Source: a virus
Virus record (IMG/VR): IMGVR_UViG_3300046451_001315
Location: 1 to 20,261 of that record
Strand: one strand, 5' to 3'
Length of the DNA stretch: 20,261 nt
A program made the translations under genes and the position numbers. Below are positions 1 through 5,001 of this stretch, piece after piece (within the stretch, counting starts at the first letter, position 1; every line of letters begins with the position of its first letter). The notes under the pieces were generated by a model. It ran no database searches. It worked only from the letters and a program-made list of their open reading frames with translations, and was not told the DNA's origin.

Positions 1-81
1 ATAGATAGCCTTTAGGCGTGCGTTTAAAGCTTTCTCTAGAGCCTTTTTAGGTTTATTAGGTGAACCTTTAGGTCTGCCCAT
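1..81 (-). CDS. Partial small protein with GRPKGSPNK start (possible terminase small subunit)
   Basis: Reading leftward from an ATG at 81-79 gives 27 open codons to the window edge, beginning MGRPKGSPNKPKKALEKAL. An AGGA Shine-Dalgarno lies 9 bases upstream, so the start is well supported. The GRPKGSPNK/GRPKGSKNK opening is common in phage proteins at the head of packaging modules (small terminase-like or DUF5681-type proteins), but it also occurs in other short phage proteins. The rest of the gene is outside the window. The visible part is strongly basic (Lys/Arg-rich), which fits DNA binding. It is divergent from the plus-strand operon starting at 259 and lies downstream of the T7-like promoter core at 207-218, so it may be the first late gene. 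Seen: ORF and SD. Inferred: terminase role. Confidence 0.6.
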   Translation of the reverse strand, partial: MGRPKGSPNKPKKALEKALNARLKAIY

Positions 82-189
82 GTTTTTTAATCCTAAGTGA
101 TTGTTTTTGTTACAGGTTAATATTGTTGAGATGTGGTGATTATATCATAAAAGGGGGTTTTGTGACCATAAAGGGATTATTAGTCGTGT

Positions 190-218
190 TTAGTTCTAGG
201 GGATACTCTCCCTATAGT
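190..218 (+). promoter_or_regulatory. Candidate sigma70 promoter for the ArdC operon
   Basis: TATAGT (213-218, one mismatch to TATAAT) lies 17 bases after a weak -35-like TTAGTT (190-195). The start would be near 225, giving a leader of about 35 bases to the ATG at 259. The 6-bp inverted repeat TAGGGG/TCCCTA (197-214) lies between the boxes and could be an operator. An alternative -35 TTGGCA at 224-229 would put the -10 over the ribosome binding site of the gene at 259, so I prefer the first reading. It overlaps the leftward phage-type promoter, so the two could compete. Confidence 0.3.
200..212 (-). other. 5' stem-loop at the predicted start of the leftward late transcript
   Basis: The RNA beginning at 212 (leftward) would start GGGAGAGTATCCCC. 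GGGA (212-209) can pair with TCCC (203-200) around a five-base loop. T7 late messages, for example the gene 10 leader, also begin GGGAGA and fold into a 5' hairpin closed by UUUCCC. Here the hairpin is followed by CTAGAA, reminiscent of that leader. It could protect the 5' end of the message. The stem is only 4 bp, so the support is modest and depends on the promoter call. Confidence 0.35.
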
Positions 219-229
219 ATACCTTGGCA
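207..229 (-). promoter_or_regulatory. Candidate phage RNA polymerase promoter (T7-like core)
   Basis: On the minus strand the 12 bases from 218 to 207 read ACTATAGGGAGA, identical to positions -6 to +6 of T7 class III promoters. The first transcribed G would be at 212. The upstream recognition part (-17 to -7, bases 229-219) matches T7 only at a few positions and differs from SP6 and T3, as expected if a related polymerase with its own specificity reads it. The transcript would run left into the gene starting at 81. The palindromic CTATAG means the same bases can also serve as a sigma70 -10 box on the plus strand. Confidence 0.55.
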
Positions 230-258
230 CTTCATTCATTTTATATATAGGTACACAT

Positions 259-450
259 ATGTCTTTATTCACTCTATCAACTATCGGCTTTGACTCCTTT
301 ACGGTGCAAGGATCTATTCAAGCTTCTCAGGCTTTCAGAGCATTGAAGGAAGATCACCCAAAAGGTTCACACACTTTGAAGCGTGGCACTGAGGTGCTGT
401 TATCGCATAACTCAACAGAGCAATCAGTTTATAAGAACTGTAACTCTTAA
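259..450 (+). CDS. Hypothetical small protein (63 aa), first gene of the ArdC operon
   Basis: I do not recognise this protein. It is short, with a hydrophobic N-terminal third followed by a mixed charged region containing FRALKEDHPKG and LKRGTEVLL. The second half could be a small beta-rich domain, but nothing in it fixes a function. The ATG at 259 has AGGT 5 bases upstream and is the only sensible start. The gene ends 30 bases before the ArdC-like gene and is very probably cotranscribed with it. Being first after the promoter in a phage operon with an antirestriction gene makes a host-takeover or antidefence role possible; that is guilt by association only. Confidence 0.6.
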   Translation: MSLFTLSTIGFDSFTVQGSIQASQAFRALKEDHPKGSHTLKRGTEVLLSHNSTEQSVYKNCNS

Positions 451-480
451 CACCAACCATAACGACTTAGAGGTCACAAC

Positions 481-1398
481 ATGAAAGACGCAAAAATAGA
501 AGCAATCGTTAAAGAGATTACCGACAAAGTAATCGCCAACCTTGAGAACCTACCAAAAGACGCTAAATGGTCTAAGCCGTGGAGTTCTAATGGTGTAGCA
601 TTTGGGGCGCATCATAACCCCATCACTGGGACCGTATACAGCGGGTTTAACTGGTTCATCACCAATTTTAGTGGTTATGACTGCAACCAGTGGGTCACTT
701 TTAACCAGTTAGTAACCAAATTCGGTAAAGATGAGGCCTGTAAATATGTCAAGGGCAATAAAACCACCGGAATTATCCATTTTAAAATGCTCAAAGATTC
801 CCGCGATGCTACAGGGGCCACTCTCTATCCTAAAATGTCTCAATATCGCGTATTTAATGTCGAGCAGTTAAACGACTTTGATACCTCAGTTTTTGGCCCC
901 AAATCATCCGTTACCGATGCCCCAATTATACCAGAAAATGGCGTAAATTGCATGGCTAAACAACTAGGTGTTGATCTTAAATACACTGGTAACAGGGCGT
1001 GTTTTATACCCTCGCAAGATCAAATTCATATGCCTACAGTTGAATCTTTTATTGATGGTGGTACTGGACGCGATCACCACGACTCGACTTTGTTACATGA
1101 AATAACCCACTGGACAGGCCACAAATCGAGATTAAACCGTAACCTTAAAAATGGGTTTGGGTCTAAGGATTACGCGTTCGAGGAACTTATTGCAGAACTT
1201 GGATCAGCAATGGCCGGATCAATTATGGGCCTGCCATATGAGGGACTACAGCACGATGAATATATACAGAATTGGATTGAAGTCTTGCAGGGGGATCCTA
1301 GCGCATTGTATGAGGCTAGCAAGCTTGCGAATAAAGCTGTTCGATATATGGTCGAGAATAGCAAGGAAGCGTCAGAGATGGGCAGTAAGGCCGCTTAG
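481..1398 (+). CDS. ardC: ArdC-family antirestriction protein (ssDNA-binding domain plus zinc metallopeptidase domain)
   Basis: The 305-residue protein has the two-part ArdC/TraC1 architecture. The N-terminal domain (about 1-130) carries the usual W-x-x-P-W...NPxTGxxYxGxN block (29-57), W-x-T-F (71-74) and V-x-x-KG-x-x-T-x-I (90-98), which in this family bind single-stranded DNA. The C-terminal domain (about 145-300) is a metallopeptidase-like fold with HEITH at 206-210 followed by WTGH and SRLNR, and EELIAEL (234-240) supplying the likely third zinc ligand. ArdC proteins of plasmids and phages protect incoming DNA from restriction; their protease target is not settled. The length is typical and all key residues are present. 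An AGAGGT Shine-Dalgarno 7 bases upstream fixes the start. It sits early in a plus-strand operon, as suits a gene needed soon after DNA entry. Confidence 0.9.
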   Translation: MKDAKIEAIVKEITDKVIANLENLPKDAKWSKPWSSNGVAFGAHHNPITGTVYSGFNWFITNFSGYDCNQWVTFNQLVTKFGKDEACKYVKGNKTTGIIHFKMLKDSRDATGATLYPKMSQYRVFNVEQLNDFDTSVFGPKSSVTDAPIIPENGVNCMAKQLGVDLKYTGNRACFIPSQDQIHMPTVESFIDGGTGRDHHDSTLLHEITHWTGHKSRLNRNLKNGFGSKDYAFEELIAELGSAMAGSIMGLPYEGLQHDEYIQNWIEVLQGDPSALYEASKLANKAVRYMVENSKEASEMGSKAA

Positions 1399-1408
1399 AG
1401 TCCAACGC

Positions 1409-1435
1409 GTAGCCTATCCGCGATGGGTAGGTTAT
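1409..1435 (+). other. Intergenic hairpin between the ArdC-like gene and the next gene
   Basis: Bases 1411-1419 pair with 1425-1433 around the loop GCGAT (1420-1424), extended by T1410-A1434 and a G-U pair. Three of the pairs are G-U wobbles that work only in plus-strand RNA, which matches the operon's direction. There is no U-run after it, so it is not a standard terminator; an mRNA processing or stability element is possible. Confidence 0.35.
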
Positions 1436-1472
1436 TCGATGCACTTTGGCATCATAACTAGAGGATAAAATC

Positions 1473-1781
1473 ATGATTAAATTACATACTGATACTTGCG
1501 TTGAAATCGCGGATCTAATTAATACTATTGACGTTGCAATTATTTGCGCAAAATCCAACGATAGCAAAAAGGATGAGCCGGATTGTATTTTAGATTTCAG
1601 GGAGATTCACGGTAACTGGAGTTTTTGGTGGCACGAACGGGCTAAAGCCGTTATTTTATTGTATGACAATTACGGCATTAAATTGCCTGCTTACAATCGT
1701 GCCTGCGAGATCGTTAAAGATCCTATGTATTCCAATGCGGTGTTAACTTTAGAGCAAGATAAAAGACTAGAGGTAGCATAA
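1473..1781 (+). CDS. Hypothetical protein (102 aa)
   Basis: I do not recognise this protein. It is soluble, rather Asp/Glu- and Trp-containing (IHGNWSFWWHERAK around residues 46-59), with a probable helical C-terminus. No signal peptide or membrane segment is visible. AGAGGA lies 6-7 bases before the ATG at 1473, a strong site. The stop overlaps the next start as TAATG (base 1781 shared), so the two are translationally coupled. It follows the intergenic hairpin after the ArdC-like gene and probably belongs to the same operon. Small proteins clustered with antirestriction genes in phages are often host-interaction factors, but nothing in this sequence proves that. Confidence 0.7.
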   Translation: MIKLHTDTCVEIADLINTIDVAIICAKSNDSKKDEPDCILDFREIHGNWSFWWHERAKAVILLYDNYGIKLPAYNRACEIVKDPMYSNAVLTLEQDKRLEVA

Positions 1782-2047
1782 TGGATTACTTTGAATTGAT
1801 TAATTTATTGTCAGATTCCACCCTTGAAATTATCAAGCTTGACCTTGACCGACAATATCAAGATCTACTGACTAACATCCAAGATAAAGAATCAACAATC
1901 GAGGCTCACCGTAACAGTGGTGAGCCTTGGACGGTTTCTATCGCTGAAATGGAATCATTAGTTCGTGTTCATTGGTTTCAGTTAGAAAGCATAGCGCGGC
2001 ATGTTGATCGCATTGAAGAAAGCCAACTAAAAAGGGGTTTAGTATGA
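1781..2047 (+). CDS. Hypothetical helical protein (88 aa)
   Basis: Unrecognised. The composition suggests an almost wholly alpha-helical, acidic protein with heptad-like spacing (LDRQYQDLLTNIQDKESTIE near residues 22-41 and FQLESIARHVDRIEE near 66-80), so a small coiled-coil or helical bundle is likely. Translation is coupled on both sides: its ATG overlaps the previous stop by one base, and its TGA overlaps the next ATG as ATGA (2044-2047). AGAGGT upstream is an additional ribosome site. The tight packing supports a real gene in the ArdC operon. No function can be assigned. Confidence 0.7.
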   Translation: MDYFELINLLSDSTLEIIKLDLDRQYQDLLTNIQDKESTIEAHRNSGEPWTVSIAEMESLVRVHWFQLESIARHVDRIEESQLKRGLV

Positions 2048-2301
2048 GTACTCAAAATCAAAGACTATTAGCGTATCTTGATAAAGGATATTCCATTACC
2101 AGAATTAACAGTTTTAAGGAACTGGGGATTTTTGAACTGTCAGCGCGTATCTGCGAACTTAAAAAAGACGGGCATAACATTAAGATTGAGCGGATCAAAG
2201 GGCTAAACCAATTCGGGGAGAAAATAAATTATTGTAAATATTCCCTAATCAAGCCAGTGGATTCAAGCCCATATCAACATAATCGGGGATACACTCTTTA
2301 A
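2044..2301 (+). CDS. Small winged-helix (HTH) protein, last gene of the ArdC operon
   Basis: The 85-residue protein opens with the pattern Q-x-x-LLAYL-x-x-G-x-SIT...ELGIFELSARICELKKDGHNI (residues 6-46). This is the signature of a family of short phage winged-helix proteins in which L-SARI-x-[DE]L-[RK]-x-x-G forms the recognition helix and turn. Family members are presumed DNA-binding regulators. The C-terminal 35 residues, from about residue 50, probably finish the beta wing and add a short tail. The start overlaps the preceding stop by four bases. A strong terminator follows within 8 bases, so this gene ends the transcript. It could autoregulate the operon or tune the nearby divergent promoters; that is inference. 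Confidence 0.75.
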   Translation: MSTQNQRLLAYLDKGYSITRINSFKELGIFELSARICELKKDGHNIKIERIKGLNQFGEKINYCKYSLIKPVDSSPYQHNRGYTL

Positions 2302-2308
2302 TCCTGCC

Positions 2309-2338
2309 AAGCCCTCAGAGATGGGGGCTTTTTTATTT
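2309..2338 (+). terminator. Rho-independent terminator of the ArdC operon
   Basis: AAGCCCTC (2309-2316) pairs with GGGGGCTT (2323-2330) around a six-base loop, with one T-G wobble valid in plus-strand RNA, followed at once by TTTTATTTT (2331-2339). This is a textbook intrinsic terminator for plus-strand transcription. The stop codon of the convergent minus-strand phosphoesterase gene lies inside the T-tract. Read from the minus strand there is no U-run, so it should work in one direction only. Confidence 0.85.
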
Positions 2339-3100
2339 TCCTTGATATTTTTTTCTTAAGTAATTTATTGACACGGGCATTTCGTCAAACCCTCCGTTCC
2401 GGACTTCGTTTAACATCCAGATTCCCCGCCATGATCCGTTAGTTTGAGGCGTTAAATAATCTTCGTCATGTTGATAATATATTCCAGAAAACAAACCTGT
2501 TAAATTTACCCCATCAGCACGCCTTGCAAATGCTATTGACCTATCTTGAACGTGGCCCATTACTGCAGACATATGACGTTTGTTTAACAGCGCGTTAGCA
2601 CTTGCCACTGGCCGACCCATTACACCAGACGTAAAGAAATGAGAATACGCAATTTGGTCAACCACCACCACTTCAAGATAAGAATAAACTTCAAAGCCAA
2701 ATGATTCTAATTCAAGATCTTTGTACCCAATTAAGCCCTCCAGTTTTGAATCAGATTCTATCGCACGTTCTATGCGGTTTTCATGATTGCCTAGGGTATA
2801 TACTAATCGCGGATGCCATTGTTTTTCTTTGTTTCTTTTGAGTCGCGCTTGCTCTTCTTGGATTGGATTCATAAATACTTTCATGGCCTCAATCCCTGCC
2901 GCAATATCATCTTTGTATCTTCGTCCCTCAAACGATTTTTTGCCTACGTCCCAAGTGGACAGACTAGGCATATCAAAATGATCTCCAATATGAACTATGA
3001 CATCAGGTTTCTTTTCAGCCGCATACATACCCGCCCATCTTAAATGTTCAGTGGGTGAGTTTGGTTTGACTTGTGTATCCGGAATAATTAGATGTTTCAT
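2333..3100 (-). CDS. Calcineurin-like metallophosphoesterase
   Basis: The 255-residue protein keeps the metallophosphoesterase motif order: an N-terminal metal site IPDTQVKP (7-14; Asp8, with Gln where many members have His), GDHFD (39-43), GNHE (104-107), a His in YSHFF (152-156) and GHV (182-184). The fold uses two metals to hydrolyse phosphodiesters or phosphomonoesters. Phage members could act on DNA ends, nucleotides or signalling nucleotides; the substrate cannot be read from the sequence. I chose the ATG at 3100, which has GGAGG 9 bases upstream; a TTG one codon earlier (3103) is also possible with 6-base spacing. It overlaps the preceding 63-residue gene by about 50 bases in another frame and is the last gene of the leftward early operon. 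Confidence 0.85.
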   Translation of the reverse strand: MKHLIIPDTQVKPNSPTEHLRWAGMYAAEKKPDVIVHIGDHFDMPSLSTWDVGKKSFEGRRYKDDIAAGIEAMKVFMNPIQEEQARLKRNKEKQWHPRLVYTLGNHENRIERAIESDSKLEGLIGYKDLELESFGFEVYSYLEVVVVDQIAYSHFFTSGVMGRPVASANALLNKRHMSAVMGHVQDRSIAFARRADGVNLTGLFSGIYYQHDEDYLTPQTNGSWRGIWMLNEVRNGGFDEMPVSINYLRKKYQGK

Positions 3101-3239
3101 CAATTTCGTCCTCCAAATTTTCTATTATTACCTGCAGAAAATCCATAACTGCAAAGGCATCGTTTAAACAAAAGTCGGGAGACAAACTAAGTTTGATTGT
3201 TCGGGTAGCTATCCCAAATGGTTCATCGAGTGATTTCAT
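3048..3239 (-). CDS. Hypothetical small acidic protein (63 aa)
   Basis: Unrecognised. The middle (FAVMDFLQVIIENLEDEIDE, 29-48) is a clear amphipathic, acidic helix, and the frame contains believable phage-type composition. The last 50 or so bases overlap the start of the phosphoesterase gene, whose GGAGG ribosome site lies inside this gene, so the two may be coupled. The weak point is its own start: no Shine-Dalgarno is visible before the ATG at 3239, no alternative ATG, GTG or TTG exists upstream before a stop, and a GC-rich hairpin sits just upstream. It may be translated by coupling from the SSB-like gene 51 bases before, or poorly. Confidence 0.5.
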   Translation of the reverse strand: MKSLDEPFGIATRTIKLSLSPDFCLNDAFAVMDFLQVIIENLEDEIDETSNYSGYTSQTKLTH

Positions 3240-3247
3240 AGATAGGG

Positions 3248-3269
3248 GGCGCGTTGGGGACGGTGCGCC
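3248..3269 (+). other. GC-rich hairpin with a GGGA (GNRA) tetraloop
   Basis: Bases 3248-3256 can pair with 3261-3269 (nine pairs, including three G-U) around the tetraloop GGGA at 3257-3260. The wobble pairs exist only in plus-strand RNA; on the minus strand they become A-C mismatches and only five pairs remain. The local GC content is much higher than in the surrounding AT-rich genes. It lies in the 51-base gap between the SSB-like gene and the 63-residue gene. Confidence 0.4.
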
Positions 3270-3290
3270 AAGCCGTACTTAGAGGTTCTT

Positions 3291-3632
3291 TTAAAACGGT
3301 ATATCATCATCCCCAAGAGGCTCAGGCTCTGGCTCTGGCTTTTTCTCTTGTTCTGGATTGTAATTAGCCTGAATGTTTGTAACATTTGATTGGCTTGTCT
3401 CCGAATCTTGATATATAAGCCTAACATTACCAAGTATAGGAAGTCTAACCTTTTCTTCTCTCTCTTCTTTAGTCATAGATTGAGTGACAAATCCGTGATT
3501 TCCGTACTCATTTTCCGGCCCTAAGTCGATAAAAGTAGTTAGATCAAGGTAGGTACCTTTGTGGCCTGCGTACAGTCGCGTCTTGTCGATTTTTGTTACG
3601 TCAATATTTAAAGTTATGCCTATTTTTTTCAT
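3291..3632 (-). CDS. SSB-like single-stranded DNA-binding protein with DDDIPF tail
   Basis: The 113-residue protein has a compact N-terminal domain (about 1-77) rich in predicted beta strands, ending in LGNVRLIY. A disordered Glu/Pro/Lys-rich linker (EKKPEPEPEPLG) follows, then the extreme C-terminus DDDIPF. The acidic D-D-D-I-P-F tail is the hallmark of bacterial SSB proteins and recruits replication and recombination partners, so an OB-fold ssDNA-binding role is the best call although the domain itself is divergent. Its ATG overlaps the stop of the exonuclease gene by four bases (ATGA), and AAGGA lies 8 bases upstream. Its neighbours are an exonuclease and an annealing protein, which fits a recombination set. 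Confidence 0.8.
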   Translation of the reverse strand: MKKIGITLNIDVTKIDKTRLYAGHKGTYLDLTTFIDLGPENEYGNHGFVTQSMTKEEREEKVRLPILGNVRLIYQDSETSQSNVTNIQANYNPEQEKKPEPEPEPLGDDDIPF

Positions 3633-4228
3633 TTTTCTTTTCCTTTATAATTAATTACTTCAGTATGGGCGTTGGCAATTTCTACCTCTAATTTACCCGC
3701 GTATTCTTCATCAAGTTTTATCAAGATACAAACTGGGGGTATCAATTCAGAATAAGCAAACAGATACCATTCTTTTCTGCCTGTTACCATCATGCACCCA
3801 GTTACTTGTTGGATGTATTTTGTAATTAAAGTTTTGGGATTTCTCTCATAACCTAACATGACATTATCAGTTGGACATTTTATTTCTAGCCCCGAATCTT
3901 CATTAATCAATCCATCGGGAGAACATCCGTAAGTCAGACTATCATGCAAAATAAACCCAGTTTCTATTACCTTTTTGTTGCTCATGAACTCAAAAACTTT
4001 TCTTGCTTCAGGCTCAAGATCAATACCATGTTGCATTGCCGCAGTAGTAACGTTATCAGGGTATGCATTGTAATATTTCCCTAAAATAGCGTCTGATATA
4101 AGCCCCTGCGCTTGCGAACTAGGTTTTCCGGTACTGGTTATCAGCTTATGAAAACTGGACGCAGACAACACGCCCTTTCTTGCTTCTCTCCATTCCGGAG
4201 TGCCTTGTTCGTGATCTAAGACAATCAT
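3629..4228 (-). CDS. YqaJ/lambda-exonuclease-type recombination nuclease
   Basis: The 199-residue protein begins with the YqaJ-type EQGTPEWREARKGVLSASSF (7-26) and carries the PD-(D/E)xK core: Glu72/Glu74 in LEPEAR, Asp105 in CSPDGL and Glu115-x-Lys117 in LEIKCP. The D-10-E-2-K spacing equals that of lambda exonuclease (D119, E129, K131), followed by the family's helix with Q140-Q141-V-x-G. Such enzymes degrade 5' strands of duplex ends to leave 3' tails for an annealing protein. The annealing protein is encoded immediately upstream with a four-base overlap, and the SSB-like gene is immediately downstream with another. The length is usual for phage members. Start: the ATG at 4228, coupled to the upstream stop. 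Confidence 0.9.
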   Translation of the reverse strand: MIVLDHEQGTPEWREARKGVLSASSFHKLITSTGKPSSQAQGLISDAILGKYYNAYPDNVTTAAMQHGIDLEPEARKVFEFMSNKKVIETGFILHDSLTYGCSPDGLINEDSGLEIKCPTDNVMLGYERNPKTLITKYIQQVTGCMMVTGRKEWYLFAYSELIPPVCILIKLDEEYAGKLEVEIANAHTEVINYKGKEK

Positions 4229-4797
4229 TTCGTTTTAGGCTTTGGGGTGTGTAATTTGTAATTAAGCATCCCCATAACTTTGCCGTATTGAGTTGCTTTT
4301 AATTCGCCAACATTACTAATTTTAAATGTATCTAAAAAGATTGAAACATCTGAATTAGTTTTAATTAGTAGATCATTAATTTCTTTTTCTTGTTCGTGAG
4401 TTATTACCGCATTTGCTACAGCGGGATTTATGTCCTCACCCATGTACAAATGATGCCCCAAACCATGCATGGCTATCGCTTTAACTAAACATCTCATTTT
4501 CGAGTCAGATATGTCTCTAGATGTTGGGTTTTTGATAGAGTTATTCCGGTTATCCATAACAGGTAGCCACATAGTATGTTGATTTTCTTTTACCTTAACC
4601 GTAACTGTTACTTCAGCAGTCTCACCATAACTAGTGACAGATCCAAACCAATAACTAGAATCAGGAAATTTTTCCATTAGTTTTGACCAAGCATAAGCCC
4701 ATGATATGTAAGATAAATTACCTTTCTTTTCAATATAATCAGAAACGTCAATCTCTGATAAAATGCTCCAAGTACTGCGTTGATTTATATCTTTCAT
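4225..4797 (-). CDS. Sak3/DUF1071 single-strand annealing protein
   Basis: The 190-residue protein carries the DUF1071 pattern: W-SILSEIDVSDYIEKKGNLSYISWAYAW (residues 10-37), then Y-W-F-G, V-T-V-T-V-K-V, LPVMDNRN and the long conserved block DISDSKMRCLVKAIAMHGLG (94-113) with YMGED. DUF1071 proteins (Sak3 type) are Rad52-like recombinases that anneal complementary single strands. About 30 less conserved residues at the C-terminus end in Lys/Pro, a likely flexible tail. Start ATG 4797, overlapping the upstream stop by four bases. Together with the adjacent exonuclease and SSB-like genes it forms a Red-like recombination module. Confidence 0.88.
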   Translation of the reverse strand: MKDINQRSTWSILSEIDVSDYIEKKGNLSYISWAYAWSKLMEKFPDSSYWFGSVTSYGETAEVTVTVKVKENQHTMWLPVMDNRNNSIKNPTSRDISDSKMRCLVKAIAMHGLGHHLYMGEDINPAVANAVITHEQEKEINDLLIKTNSDVSIFLDTFKISNVGELKATQYGKVMGMLNYKLHTPKPKTK

Positions 4798-5000
4798 TTT
4801 GATTTTCCTTTTTTATCTAACACTAATTTACGCAACGAAAGCCTTTCTGTTATTAAATGATATCTTTGAATAAGATCATTTCGAGTTTTTGGTTGCTGTT
4901 GTAATATATAATCAATTCCTTTAATTCTACTTAAAATAGTTTCATGTCGATCTTGCCACCCATCGTGGGTAAAAAACATAAGGGGAGTCATTTTTTCCAT
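4794..5000 (-). CDS. Hypothetical small basic helical protein (68 aa)
   Basis: Unrecognised. After an N-terminal stretch MEKMTPLMFFTHDGWQDRH it becomes a Lys/Arg-rich helical segment (residues 20-68), which could bind nucleic acid or a partner protein. No membrane segment or catalytic motif is visible. AGAGGT lies 6-7 bases before the ATG at 5000, and its stop overlaps the annealing-protein start by four bases, so translation is coupled. Its place directly before the annealing gene suggests an accessory recombination factor; this is inferred from position only. Confidence 0.65.
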   Translation of the reverse strand: MEKMTPLMFFTHDGWQDRHETILSRIKGIDYILQQQPKTRNDLIQRYHLITERLSLRKLVLDKKGKSK

Positions 5001-5001
5001 G

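Noticed and set aside
1151-1468. 105-residue plus-strand ORF overlapping the ArdC-like gene
   Set aside because: It is a frame shadow: the ArdC frame has all family motifs, and this ORF has no ribosome site or recognisable content.
1316-1567. 83-residue minus-strand ORF over the end of the ArdC-like gene
   Set aside because: Antisense to two well-supported coupled genes, without a start signal.
3236-3433. 65-residue minus-strand ORF overlapping the SSB-like gene
   Set aside because: It lies in another frame of the SSB-like gene, whose DDDIPF end and coupled start are convincing.
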